The notes under the pieces were generated by a model that made no database searches, was not told the origin of the DNA, and worked only from the letters and a program-made list of their open reading frames with translations. From NCBI RefSeq assembly GCF_041320275.1, contig NZ_CP162023.1, positions 2,976,001-3,040,000 of the forward strand: a DNA stretch of 64,000 bases. The letters are read 5' to 3'. The DNA is from Mumia sp. Pv4-285. GTDB taxonomy: Bacteria; Actinomycetota; Actinomycetes; Propionibacteriales; Nocardioidaceae. Position numbers and translations under genes: made by a program. Shown in pieces: positions 20,735 through 29,195 of this stretch. Each line of letters begins with the position of its first letter. Position 1 is the stretch's first letter.

Positions 20735-22147
20735 TCAGTACGCGAACGCCATCGGGCGGTCGTCGGGTTGCTTGCCGGTCTCGTTGTCCGGATCCACCTC
20801 GGGCAGGCCCTTCCTGATGGCGGTGAGCAGCAGCTTGACCTCGACGACGGCGAGGGCGCCGTACAGGAGCGTGAAGACGATCAGCGAGGTCAGCACGGTT
20901 CCGGCGCCGACGTTGGGCGAGACTCCGTCCTCGGTGCGCATCAGCCCGAACACCAGCCACGGCTGCCGGCCCATCTCGGTGAAGATCCAGCCGAACGAGT
21001 TCGCCGCCAGCGGGAGGAGCGGGGCGGCCACCGCGAGCCAGACCGGCCACCGCCGGTCGCCGCGTGGCACGCGACCGCCGCGGGTCGACCACAGCATCCA
21101 GAGGCCGATCATCATCGCGAGGGCACCGGAGGTGATCATCGCGCGGAACGTCCAGTAGGTGACGGGGATGTACGGCTTGTAGTTGCCCGGGCCGAACTCC
21201 TCCTCGTACTCGGCCTGGAGGTTGTCGATGCCCTGCACCTCGGCGTTCCAGTCGCCGGTGGCGAGGTACGACAGGAGGTGCGGCACCTCGAGCTGGTAGA
21301 ACGGCTCGTGCCCGTCGAGCGACCCGATGGTGAGGATCGAGAACGGCGCCGGCTGCTCCGTCTCGTACAACGCCTCGGCCGCGGCCATCTTCATCGGCTG
21401 CACCTCGGTCATCACCTTGCCCTGGATGTCGCCGGTGACGATCGTGCCGACGCCGGCGACCAGCAGGGTCACGGCGCCGAGACGCAGCGACGAGCGGAAC
21501 GCGTCGGCATCGACCGGCCTGCGCCGGATGAGCCACCACATCGAGATCGCGGCGACCAGCCCGCCGGCGACCATGAAGGCGCCGAACAGCGTGTGGGGCA
21601 GGGTGATGAGGACGACCTTGTTCGTGAGGACGTCGGTGAAGCTCTCGAGCTCGGCACGGCCGCGGTCGGCGTTGTAGGTGTAGCCGACCGGGTTCTGCAT
21701 GAAGGAGTTCGCGGCGAGGATGAAGTACGCGGACAGGGCGGTGCCGAACGCCGCGATCCACATGCAGGCGTTGTGCACGCCGGCGGAGAGCCTGTCCCAC
21801 CCGAAGATCCACAGGCCGAGGAACGTCGACTCGAGGAAGAACGCCAGGAGCCCCTCGATCGCGAGCGGTGCCCCGAAGATGTCGCCGACGAAGCGCGAGT
21901 AGTCGGACCAGTTCATCCCGAACTGGAACTCCTGCACGATGCCGGTCACGATCCCCATCGCGAAGTTGATGAGGAAGACCTTGCCGAAGAACTTGGTCAG
22001 ACGGAGCCACTTCTCGTTGCGCGTGCGCACCCAGGCGAGCTCGAGGCCCGCGACGAGGAACGACAGCCCGATCGTGATCGGAACGAAGAAGAAGTGGTAC
22101 ACGGTGGTGATGCCGAACTGCCACCGTGCGATCTCGAGTGCTTCCAT
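20735..22147 (-). CDS. cydA: Cytochrome bd quinol oxidase subunit I
   Basis: CydA carries the three haems and the quinol site. From the ATG at 22147 it has 470 residues and begins MEALEIARWQFGITTVYHFF, with the haem b595 axial ligand His18. An upstream ATG at 22159 would add four residues. The protein is shorter than the Escherichia coli subunit, consistent with the short quinol-loop form. The upstream 190-base region is shared with divergent blaI and contains three BlaI-like palindromes, so repression by BlaI is possible. A Rex-type site was looked for and not convincingly found. Confidence 0.97.
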   Translation of the reverse strand: MEALEIARWQFGITTVYHFFFVPITIGLSFLVAGLELAWVRTRNEKWLRLTKFFGKVFLINFAMGIVTGIVQEFQFGMNWSDYSRFVGDIFGAPLAIEGLLAFFLESTFLGLWIFGWDRLSAGVHNACMWIAAFGTALSAYFILAANSFMQNPVGYTYNADRGRAELESFTDVLTNKVVLITLPHTLFGAFMVAGGLVAAISMWWLIRRRPVDADAFRSSLRLGAVTLLVAGVGTIVTGDIQGKVMTEVQPMKMAAAEALYETEQPAPFSILTIGSLDGHEPFYQLEVPHLLSYLATGDWNAEVQGIDNLQAEYEEEFGPGNYKPYIPVTYWTFRAMITSGALAMMIGLWMLWSTRGGRVPRGDRRWPVWLAVAAPLLPLAANSFGWIFTEMGRQPWLVFGLMRTEDGVSPNVGAGTVLTSLIVFTLLYGALAVVEVKLLLTAIRKGLPEVDPDNETGKQPDDRPMAFAY

Positions 22148-22246
22148 GGTGCCCCTCATGGCTCGAATTGCTCGTCACGCTAGTACGAGAGACCGTGGGC
22201 GGCGACTCGGTGTGACAACCCGGACCTGCTGTGTTCACCCAACCGT

Positions 22247-22319
22247 CTACGACGCTCTGTAGGAGCAATCTACTACGCCGTGTCGTAGTTCTGGAGGTGG
22301 GGTACGACACAGTGTCGTA
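22247..22319. promoter_or_regulatory. Three BlaI/MecI-like operators
   Basis: The strongest site, 22303-22319, is the perfect 17-bp palindrome TACGACACAGTGTCGTA. A second, 22272-22289, has ACTACG...GTCGTAGT arms with 7 of 9 pairs. A third, weaker one is CTAC-N8-GTAG at 22247-22262. All three resemble TAC-N-ACA/TGT-N-GTA operators of the BlaI family and lie between blaI and cydA, with the best site just upstream of the blaI -10 element. Confidence 0.75.
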
Positions 22320-22327
22320 GCACCCCG

Positions 22328-22333
22328 TACTCT
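22328..22333 (+). promoter_or_regulatory. -10 element of a leaderless blaI promoter
   Basis: TACTCT fits the actinobacterial TANNNT -10 pattern and lies seven bases before the blaI ATG, which has no Shine-Dalgarno sequence. Transcription would start at or beside the ATG. The 22303-22319 palindrome would cover the -35 region. Confidence 0.5.
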
Positions 22334-22340
22334 TGGTTCC

Positions 22341-22709
22341 ATGGCACGACTCGGCGAGCTCGAACGCGAGGTGATGGAGCTCCTCTGGGAGTCTCCTGAG
22401 CCGCTCACCGGACGCGAGGTCCTCGACCTCCTGTCCCCACGACGTGACCTCGCGTACACGACCGTCACGACGATCCTCGACAGGCTGTCGCGCAAGGACG
22501 TGGTCGTCCGTGAGCGCCACGGACGGGCCTTCACGTACACCCCGTCCGTCGGACGCGACGAGCTGACCGTCACGCTGCTGCACGAGGTGCTCGCGTCCGC
22601 GGGCGACGACCGCACCGCGGCGCTCGTCCACTTCGCCGAGACCGCCAGCGACGCCGACGCCCGCGCCCTGCGCGACGCCCTGGCGCGCATCGAGGCGCAG
22701 GATCCATGA
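22341..22709 (+). CDS. blaI: BlaI/MecI-family repressor
   Basis: This 122-residue winged-helix repressor begins MARLGELEREVMELLWESPEPLTGREVLDLL and continues with LAYTTVTTILDRLSRK, the DNA-recognition part. The C-terminal dimerisation region is where an M56 peptidase would cleave. It is coupled to the M56 gene by ATGA (22706-22709), the classical blaI-blaR arrangement, also seen as Rv1846c-Rv1845c in Mycobacterium tuberculosis. Autoregulation is expected from the palindromes immediately upstream. Its possible targets in this window are its own operon and divergent cydABDC; no beta-lactamase is adjacent. Confidence 0.95.
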   Translation: MARLGELEREVMELLWESPEPLTGREVLDLLSPRRDLAYTTVTTILDRLSRKDVVVRERHGRAFTYTPSVGRDELTVTLLHEVLASAGDDRTAALVHFAETASDADARALRDALARIEAQDP

Positions 22710-23617
22710 CGACACCGCTCCTGCTGGGACTGATCGGCCTCGCGCTCGCCCAGCCGGTCCCCGCGCTGCTCGCGCGGATGGACTGGCCCTACCGAGCACC
22801 CCGCGCGGCGATCGTCCTGTGGCAGGCGCTCGCGCTCGCCGCGATCCTCGCGATGGTCGGTGCCGGCCTGTCGGCGTCGCTGTGGCTCGTCGTCCACGAG
22901 GGCGCACCGAACCCGGATCCCGGCCCGGTCCGCGCGACGTTCCACGTCGCTTTCCTCGTCCTCACCGTGGTCGTCGTCGCGCGGCTGGCGTGGTCGATGA
23001 TCAGCGTCGCGCGCGAGGTCCGTGCGGAGCGCCGGCGGCACCGTACGATCCTGGACCTCGTCGGCGAGCGCGACGCCGTACGCCGGTCCGTCCGCATCCT
23101 CGACGCCGCGGAGCCCCTCGCCTACTGCGTCCCGGGGCTCACCGCTCGTGTCGTGGTGTCACGCGGTGCCCTGGACACGCTCGCCCCGGCCGAGCTCGAC
23201 GCGGTCCTGGCGCACGAGCAGGCGCACCTGCGGGCTCGGCACGACCTCGTGGTGGACACCTTCTCGGCGCTGCACCGGGCGTTCCCGCGGGTGCTGCGCA
23301 GCGACGCCGCCTTCGTGAGCACGAAGGTGCTGGTCGAGCTGCTGGCCGACGACCACGCCCGCCGCCGTACGGGGACGACTCCGCTGGCCCGCGCGCTCGT
23401 CAAGCTCGGCACGCGCCCCGCTCCGGCCGGAGCCCTCGGCGCGACCAGCACGCTGGTGCGCCGCATCGACCGCCTCGAGCGCGAGACCGTCGACGCCGGT
23501 CGCCAAGGCGCGGTGGAGGGTGTCGCCTGCTACCTGCTGGCGGCGGCCGTCGTGCTGGGTCCCACGTTCACCCTGGCGGTGCCGTGGATCAGCTCGGCGT
23601 GGACGACCCTGAGCTGA
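22706..23617 (+). CDS. BlaR1-like M56 membrane metallopeptidase
   Basis: This 303-residue membrane protease has the zinc motif HEQAH in DAVLAHEQAHLRARHD, with hydrophobic segments before it and near the C-terminus. Family members cleave the partner BlaI repressor. The long extracellular penicillin-binding sensor domain of staphylococcal BlaR1 is missing, since the protein ends soon after the last membrane segment. The input signal must therefore be sensed otherwise, as in the short actinobacterial homologues. It overlaps blaI by four bases, and its 3' end overlaps a convergent small membrane-protein gene by 29 bases. Confidence 0.93.
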   Translation: MTTPLLLGLIGLALAQPVPALLARMDWPYRAPRAAIVLWQALALAAILAMVGAGLSASLWLVVHEGAPNPDPGPVRATFHVAFLVLTVVVVARLAWSMISVAREVRAERRRHRTILDLVGERDAVRRSVRILDAAEPLAYCVPGLTARVVVSRGALDTLAPAELDAVLAHEQAHLRARHDLVVDTFSALHRAFPRVLRSDAAFVSTKVLVELLADDHARRRTGTTPLARALVKLGTRPAPAGALGATSTLVRRIDRLERETVDAGRQGAVEGVACYLLAAAVVLGPTFTLAVPWISSAWTTLS

Positions 23618-23837
23618 CGGACTCCCGGTTGACGGGCCGGCGGGCGGCGACGTCGGGGTCCTGACCGATCCCGACCTGCTCCGCAAGGGCACCGAGGGCC
23701 TTGTCGATCCGCTCCGCACCCCAGATCGCTCCGGGCACTCGGCGTCCTCGGTACGGGAACGCGAGCACCACGACGAGCAGCATCGCCGCGACGACGATGA
23801 TGAGCATGACGGGCACGATGACGACTGCCGGCGACAT
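23589..23837 (-). CDS. Small single-span membrane protein, function unknown
   Basis: An 82-residue protein starts at ATG 23837 with a GGGGG tract upstream. Residues 3-27 form one long hydrophobic segment (VVIVPVMLIIVVAAMLLVVVLA), followed by a cationic FPYRGRR stretch and a soluble helix (IWGAERIDKALGALAEQVG). The coherent membrane topology argues that it is real. It overlaps the end of the M56 gene in antisense orientation by 29 bases. No family was recognised. Confidence 0.6.
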   Translation of the reverse strand: MSPAVVIVPVMLIIVVAAMLLVVVLAFPYRGRRVPGAIWGAERIDKALGALAEQVGIGQDPDVAARRPVNRESVSSGSSTPS

Positions 23838-23980
23838 GTGGCACAACCCCCAGATATGGCCAAAACGGACTTGCCAAGGCTTTCACACCTGGGGTCCACG
23901 TGCGCATCCAGACGGCGCGCCGCGAGCATGACGTGCGTCACGTCGACGAGCCGCGCCCGACCGGACCGTACGATCGCGTG

Positions 23981-24502
23981 GTGCCCCTCCCCCGCATCCG
24001 CATCGTCCACCTCCCGCCCGACACCCTGCGAGCGCTCGCCGACGGCGACCTGGGCGCCGCAAACGCCACCTCGCCGGTGCCGTTGTCGGAGGGGTTCGTG
24101 AGCGAGACCTTCCGCACCGTGTGGCTGATGCGGGCCCGCCAGGTCGTCGACGATCCTGCTGCCGTCGGCTGGGTCACCGGTGCCGTCTGGGACGAGGACG
24201 CCGGCGTGGCGGTGGGTCGTGCCGGCTACCACGGACCGCCGGACGCCGACGGCATGGTCGAGATCGGTTATGAGATCGAGCCCGCGTACCGGCGCCGCGG
24301 CTACGCCCGAGCAGCCCTCACCGCACTGGTCGACCGAGCCGACACCGAACCCTCCGTACGAGTCGTCCGAGTGACCATCGCCCCGGACAACACGGCGTCC
24401 CGCGACCTTGCCCTCCCGTTCGGGTTCGTCCATGTCGGTGAGCAGTGGGACGAGGAGGACGGGCTGGAGCTCGTGTACGACCGGCCCGTCCGCAGACCGT
24501 AG
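23981..24502 (+). CDS. GNAT-family N-acetyltransferase
   Basis: This 173-residue GNAT acyltransferase has the acetyl-CoA-binding motif A in EIGYEIEPAYRRRGYARAAL (R-R-x-G-x-A), followed by the ITIAPDN-type beta-5/alpha-4 region (VTIAPDNTASRDLALPFGF). The substrate is unknown. I place the start at GTG 23981. The longer frame from 23900 adds a polar, non-family extension, and TACGAT lies six bases before this GTG, as in other leaderless starts here. The gene stands alone. Confidence 0.85.
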   Translation: MPLPRIRIVHLPPDTLRALADGDLGAANATSPVPLSEGFVSETFRTVWLMRARQVVDDPAAVGWVTGAVWDEDAGVAVGRAGYHGPPDADGMVEIGYEIEPAYRRRGYARAALTALVDRADTEPSVRVVRVTIAPDNTASRDLALPFGFVHVGEQWDEEDGLELVYDRPVRRP

Positions 24503-24526
24503 CCAGCGACGGTGAGCGGAGGGCGG

Positions 24527-24976
24527 CTACTCGCGTACGAGCGGTGCCACCGCCGTACGGATCGCGTCGGGCACCGGCGTCACCGCGCGCCCTTCCCGCG
24601 TCACGTAGACGTGGACGAAGCGGCCGATCGCGGCCGGCTCCGGCGACTCGCCCTGGAACAGCCCGATCTCGTACACGATCGACGAGCTGCCCAGCTTCTC
24701 GACGGCCAGACCGACCTCGACGTCGGCGGGGAACCCGAGCTCCCGCTTGAAACGGCACCCCGTCTCGACGACGAGCCCGATCGCGTCGAGGCGACGGATG
24801 TCGGTGCCGGTGGACTCGATGAGGAAGCCGTTCACGGCGGTGTCGAAGTAGGAGTAGTAGGTCACGTTGTTCACGTGGCCGTACACGTCCTCGTCGGACC
24901 AGCGCGTCGTGATCCGGCGCAGCACCGGGAAGTCCTCGCGGGTGGGGCTGCTGGAGGCGGGGGCTTTGTCGCTCAC
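24527..24976 (-). CDS. Acyl-CoA thioesterase, hot-dog fold (4HBT family)
   Basis: This 149-residue thioesterase is of the 4-hydroxybenzoyl-CoA type. The signature RWSDEDVYGHVNNVTYYSYFD includes the catalytic acidic residue and the HVNN turn of the family. It should hydrolyse an acyl-CoA, with unknown chain specificity. Start is GTG at 24976. It follows smc on the same strand with a 16-base gap and may be read through from it. Confidence 0.9.
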   Translation of the reverse strand: MSDKAPASSSPTREDFPVLRRITTRWSDEDVYGHVNNVTYYSYFDTAVNGFLIESTGTDIRRLDAIGLVVETGCRFKRELGFPADVEVGLAVEKLGSSSIVYEIGLFQGESPEPAAIGRFVHVYVTREGRAVTPVPDAIRTAVAPLVRE

Positions 24977-24992
24977 GCGGCGGACGATACCG

Positions 24993-27900
24993 TCACGCCG
25001 GCTCGACCTCGCGGATGCGCTGGCTGATCACTGCGGATACTCCGTCGCCACGCATCGAAACGCCGTACAGCGCGTCCGCGACCTCCATGGTGCGCTTCTG
25101 GTGCGTGATCACGACGAGCTGGCTGCTCTCGCGCAGCTCCTCGTAGATCTCCAGCAGCCGCCCGAGGTTGGTGTCGTCGAGAGCCGCCTCCACCTCGTCG
25201 AGGATGTAGAACGGGCTCGGCCGCGCCTTGAAGAGCGCCACGAGGAACGCGACCGCGACGAGCGACCGCTCGCCACCGGAGAGCAGCGACAGCCGCTTGA
25301 CCTTCTTGCCCGGCGGTCGCGCCTCGACCTCGATGCCGGTCGTGAGCATCGACGACGGATCGGTGAGGATCAGGCGCCCCTCGCCACCGGGGAACAGCCG
25401 CGAGAAGACACCCTCGAACTCCCGCGAGACGTCCTCCCAGGCGCTCGTGAACACCTGCTCGACCCGCTTGTCGACCTCGTCGACGATCTCGAGCAGGTCC
25501 TTGCGGGTCTTGCGCAGATCCTCCAGCTGCTCGGACAGGAACTTGTGACGCTCCTCGAGCGCGGAGAACTCCTCGAGCGCGAGGGGGTTGACGCGCCCCA
25601 GCAGCGCAAGCGCCTTCTCGGCGGTGCGCAGCCGCTTCTCCTGCTCGGCGCGCACGTACGGGACGGGCTCCGGGTCGGGCTCGTCGTCGGGCGCGTCGAC
25701 GGCCCGCGGCACCGGCACCAGGACGTCGGGGCCGTACTCGGCCACCAGCGAGTCCGCCTCGACACCGATCTCCTCCAGCGCACGCTGCTCCAAGGCCTCG
25801 ATCCGCAGGCGCTGCTCGGCGCGTGCGACCTCGTCGCGGTGCACCGAGTCGGTCAGGCGCGACAGCTCGACCGACAGGTCGCGCAGCTTGCGACGGACCT
25901 CGGCGAGCTGCTGCTCGCGCCCGGCGCGCGCCGCGGTGATCTCGTCGCGGGCCTTCTTGGCGGCGGCCAGCGACACCGCGAGGTGCTCGAGGACGACCTG
26001 CGCGGCCTCCCCGACGGCACGCGCGGCGGCTCCTTCACGGCGCAGCCGCTCACGGCGTGCACGATCGCGCTCGCGTGCCGCGCGCTCCTCGGTGGCACGG
26101 CGGCGCAGACCGGCGGCACGACCGGAGATGGCGCGTGCACGCTCCTCGCTGGTGCGCAGCGCCAGGCGGGCGTCGGTCTCCTCGGCGCGCTGGGTGCGGG
26201 CGGCGTCGGCCAGGCCTTCGAGGGCGCTCGTGTCGGGGTCGTCCTCCGGAGCGTTCTCGGCGTCGGTCAAGCGCTTCTCGAGCTCGACCAGGCCGGCCGC
26301 GGCGTCGTCGCGTGCCTTCTGCGCAGCGGTGATCGCCGTCGCGAGCCGCGTGCTCTCGTCCCTGGCAGCCTTGACCGTCGACCCGAGCTGCGCGAGCTTC
26401 TCGGTCAGCGCGTTGGTCTTGGCCTCCGACGCACGGCGCTCCGCGACGGCCACGTCGAGCCGCTGCTTGGCCTCGGCACGCTGAGCCTTCAGGTCGGTGA
26501 CCTCCGCACTGAGCTCGTCGCGGCGGACCGCGACGGCGCGCAGGTTCTCGGCGGCAAGGTCGACCGCGGCCTGGACCTCGATGAGACTCGGGACGTCCTG
26601 CGAGCCGCCCGCGACGTAGTGACCGCCGACGACGTCGCCCTCACGGGTCACCGCCACGACCGTCGGGACGCGTTCGACGAGCTCACGGGCTTCGCCGATC
26701 GCGTCGACGACGGCGACGCGATCGAGCAGCCGCTCGAGCGCCGCCATGACGCCCTTCGGTGCGGAGACGACATCCACGGCGTACGCGGCACCGGCCGGCA
26801 GCGACGGCCAGCCGGACCGCTCCAGAGCGCTCGCGGATCCGACGAGCAGGCCCGCGCGTCCGTCCTCGGACACCTTGAGGGACTCGACCGCGCTGATCGC
26901 TGTGGCCAGCGTGTCGACCGCCACCGCGTCGGCGGCCGGGCCCAGCGCAGCGGCGACGGCAGTCTCGTAGCCCGACTCGACGGTCACCACGGCGGCGACG
27001 GATCCGAGCACCCCACCGAGCCGGTCGGCAGCGCCGAGCACGGCTCCGGCGCCGTCCTTGCGCGCCAGACCCATCTCGAGCGCCTCCTTGCGCGCCTCGA
27101 GCGCGGCCCGCTCACGGTCGGCGGCGTGGACGGCGTCGGTGGTCTTCGCCAAGAGGTCGGTCACGTCGTCGAGCGCGGCCTCGGCGGCGTCGATCTCGGC
27201 GGTCAGGTTGGTCTCTCCCGAGTCCAGCCCAGCCACCTGCGTCTCTGCCCCGGTGAACTCGTGCTGCGCACGCTCGGCACGCTGCTCCGCCAGGAGCCGG
27301 TTCTCCTCGAGGCGCCCGATCTCCTCCTCGGCGGCCAGCACCCGCGTACGGAGCGTGTTGACCTGGCCGGTCAGGCGGGCGAGGCCTTCGCGGCGGTCGG
27401 ACGCGGCGCGCAGCTGATCGGCGATGCGGCGCTCCTCCGCCTGGTACGCCTCCTCAGCGGCCTTGCGGGCGGCGATCACGCCCTGAAGGCCCTTCTCGGC
27501 GGCAGCCACCTCCTCGGTGATCGCCTTCTCCTGCGCCTCGAAGCGCGTCGCCTCCTCCTCGAGCTCCTCGGGGTCTCGCCCGCGGCGGTCGTCCGGTGGC
27601 AGCGCGGCCGCGTTGCGGACCCGCTCCGCGGCGAGCCCGGCGGTGCCCTGCACGCGCTCGCGCATGCTGTTCAGGCCGTACCAGGTGTCCTGCGCCTCCT
27701 GCATGCGCGGCGCGTCGGCGCGCAGGGCATCCTCGAGCGCAGCCTCCTCGGTGCGCATCTGGTTGACCGAGCCCTCGACGGCGGTGCGCTTGAGGCGCAG
27801 CGCCTCCTCGTCGGCGAGCTCGGTCTGGAGCTGCTCGCGGGAGCGGAGCACGTCGTCGGCCAGCAGGCGGGCGCGGGCGTCGCGGACGTCGGCCTGGACG

Positions 27901-28550
27901 ACGGCGGCCTTGCGAGCGACCTCCGCCTGGCGCCCGAGCGGCTTGAGCTGGCGGCGGATCTCGGCGAGCAGGTCCTGGAGCCGGGTCAGGTTGCCCTCGG
28001 TGGCGTCCAGCTTGCGGAGCGCCTTCTCCTTGCGCTTGCGGTGCTTGAGGACGCCCGCGGCCTCCTCGATGAAACCGCGTCGGTCCTCCGGCGACGCCTG
28101 GAGCACGGAGTCGAGCTGGCCCTGTCCGACGATGACGTGCATCTCGCGACCGATGCCGGAGTCGCTGAGGAGCTCCTGGACGTCGAGGAGGCGGCAGGAG
28201 CTGCCGTTGATCGCGTACTCGGACCCGCCGTTGCGGAACATGGTCCGCGAGATCGTCACCTCGGCGTAGTCGATCGGAAGGGCGCCGTCGGCGTTGTCGA
28301 TCGTGAGGACGACCTCGGCGCGACCGAGCGGCGCGCGGCCGGACGTCCCGGCGAAGATGACGTCCTCCATCTTGCCGCCGCGCAGCGACTTGGCGCCCTG
28401 CTCGCCCATCACCCAGGCGAGGGCGTCGACGACGTTCGACTTGCCGGAGCCGTTGGGACCGACCACACAGGTGATGCCGGGCTCGAGCTGGAGGTGGGTG
28501 GCAGAGGCGAAGGACTTGAACCCACGCAGCGTCAGGCTCTTGAGGTGCAA
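24993..28550 (-). CDS. smc: Chromosome segregation ATPase SMC
   Basis: SMC forms the condensin ring with ScpA and ScpB that organises and separates chromosomes. The 1185-residue protein has the N-terminal Walker A GPNGSGKS (31-38), two long coiled-coil regions rich in Glu/Arg/Ala flanking a hinge (around residues 500-660, KDGAGAVLGAADRLGG onwards), and the C-terminal signature LLSGGERSLVAVAFL with Walker B FYILDEVEAALDD. Translation starts at TTG 28550 with GAAGGAG upstream. No scpA or scpB is within the window. Confidence 0.98.
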   Translation of the reverse strand: MHLKSLTLRGFKSFASATHLQLEPGITCVVGPNGSGKSNVVDALAWVMGEQGAKSLRGGKMEDVIFAGTSGRAPLGRAEVVLTIDNADGALPIDYAEVTISRTMFRNGGSEYAINGSSCRLLDVQELLSDSGIGREMHVIVGQGQLDSVLQASPEDRRGFIEEAAGVLKHRKRKEKALRKLDATEGNLTRLQDLLAEIRRQLKPLGRQAEVARKAAVVQADVRDARARLLADDVLRSREQLQTELADEEALRLKRTAVEGSVNQMRTEEAALEDALRADAPRMQEAQDTWYGLNSMRERVQGTAGLAAERVRNAAALPPDDRRGRDPEELEEEATRFEAQEKAITEEVAAAEKGLQGVIAARKAAEEAYQAEERRIADQLRAASDRREGLARLTGQVNTLRTRVLAAEEEIGRLEENRLLAEQRAERAQHEFTGAETQVAGLDSGETNLTAEIDAAEAALDDVTDLLAKTTDAVHAADRERAALEARKEALEMGLARKDGAGAVLGAADRLGGVLGSVAAVVTVESGYETAVAAALGPAADAVAVDTLATAISAVESLKVSEDGRAGLLVGSASALERSGWPSLPAGAAYAVDVVSAPKGVMAALERLLDRVAVVDAIGEARELVERVPTVVAVTREGDVVGGHYVAGGSQDVPSLIEVQAAVDLAAENLRAVAVRRDELSAEVTDLKAQRAEAKQRLDVAVAERRASEAKTNALTEKLAQLGSTVKAARDESTRLATAITAAQKARDDAAAGLVELEKRLTDAENAPEDDPDTSALEGLADAARTQRAEETDARLALRTSEERARAISGRAAGLRRRATEERAARERDRARRERLRREGAAARAVGEAAQVVLEHLAVSLAAAKKARDEITAARAGREQQLAEVRRKLRDLSVELSRLTDSVHRDEVARAEQRLRIEALEQRALEEIGVEADSLVAEYGPDVLVPVPRAVDAPDDEPDPEPVPYVRAEQEKRLRTAEKALALLGRVNPLALEEFSALEERHKFLSEQLEDLRKTRKDLLEIVDEVDKRVEQVFTSAWEDVSREFEGVFSRLFPGGEGRLILTDPSSMLTTGIEVEARPPGKKVKRLSLLSGGERSLVAVAFLVALFKARPSPFYILDEVEAALDDTNLGRLLEIYEELRESSQLVVITHQKRTMEVADALYGVSMRGDGVSAVISQRIREVEPA

Positions 28551-28750
28551 GCCAGTGCTCCTTCACGCATTCGACTCGAGACGGTATGTCTCACAAGACA
28601 GTGGCGCCGAGGCGGCCACGCCACGTCGGCGGGACTGCAGGCAGCGGGGAAGGATGCCGCTCTCAGCGTAGGGGACGGACGCGGGTCGTACGCCACGCCA
28701 CGCCCGGGGAGGGCGAGGTGGGTGTCGGCGCCCGGAGTGACCGGGGCTGG

Positions 28751-28786
28751 ACCGGTCGGGCTCGACCGGTCGGGCTCGACCGGTCA
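28751..28786. repeat. 14-bp tandem repeat after the small coiled-coil gene
   Basis: The unit ACCGGTCGGGCTCG occurs twice in full (28751-28764, 28765-28778) and then as ACCGGTCA. The unit contains the palindrome ACCGGT. It touches the stop codon of the gene on the minus strand and lies in the 233-base gap before smc. The rest of that gap (28551-28750) shows no gene or clear site. Confidence 0.8.
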
Positions 28787-28981
28787 GGAGCTGGCGGGCT
28801 CGAGCAGGTCTGCGGTCGAGAGGTCCACGGGTGCGAGCCCGGTCGAGGTGGCCAGCTCGTCGTTCTCGTGCTTGAGCCGGATCACCTCTGCTTCCAGATC
28901 GGCGATGCGTCGGCGGAGCTGAGCCTCGCGGGCCTGGTGGACGTTCGGCGTCGCCACGTAGCCGAGGAGAGCCTTGGCCAT
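28784..28981 (-). CDS. Small conserved coiled-coil protein (MAKALLGYV family)
   Basis: This 65-residue protein starts MAKALLGYVATPNVHQ, followed by a coiled-coil heptad region AQLRRRIADLEAEVIRLKHE and a short tail. I recognise the N-terminal sequence as that of a small protein widespread in actinobacteria and of unknown function. ATG 28981 has GAGAAGGA upstream. It is the gene immediately before smc on the same strand, though separated by 233 bases. The conserved hydrophobic start plus zipper suggests a scaffolding role; that is inference only. Confidence 0.8.
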   Translation of the reverse strand: MAKALLGYVATPNVHQAREAQLRRRIADLEAEVIRLKHENDELATSTGLAPVDLSTADLLEPASS

Positions 28982-29159
28982 CGGAGTCCTTCTCATCGGG
29001 AGTGATTGGGATGGGCGCACGCCGCATCCGAGATGCCGAGACGGCGGTCTGGATCGGACGGAATACGCCGTCTCCCAGTCTCGCACCTGCCCCCCGACCG
29101 GGTCAATCTGACCCGGAGGACGGGCCGCGAAGGCCCAGATAACGAATGCCTAACAGGGG

Positions 29160-29193
29160 TTGACGATGATTTGTTAGTAGGGTGAACTAACAA
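29160..29193 (+). promoter_or_regulatory. Promoter and ROK operator of the amino-sugar operon
   Basis: A perfect inverted repeat TTGTTAGT (29171-29178)-N7-ACTAACAA (29186-29193) ends two bases before the ATG of the ROK regulator. TTGACG at 29160-29165 is a good -35 hexamer, and a weak -10 (TGAACT, 29183-29188) falls 17 bases later inside the palindrome. Binding of the regulator to this site would shut the operon off and autoregulate it. Confidence 0.7.
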
Positions 29194-29195
29194 CC

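Noticed and set aside
22148-22246. Rex redox-repressor site before cydA
   Set aside because: TGTGAC and TTCACC half-sites exist but with wrong spacing and poor symmetry.
24867-28922. A plus-strand open frame of about 1350 codons opposite smc
   Set aside because: It is antisense to smc, composed of Arg/Leu/Gly-rich low-complexity sequence as expected from a high-GC complement, and has no domain.
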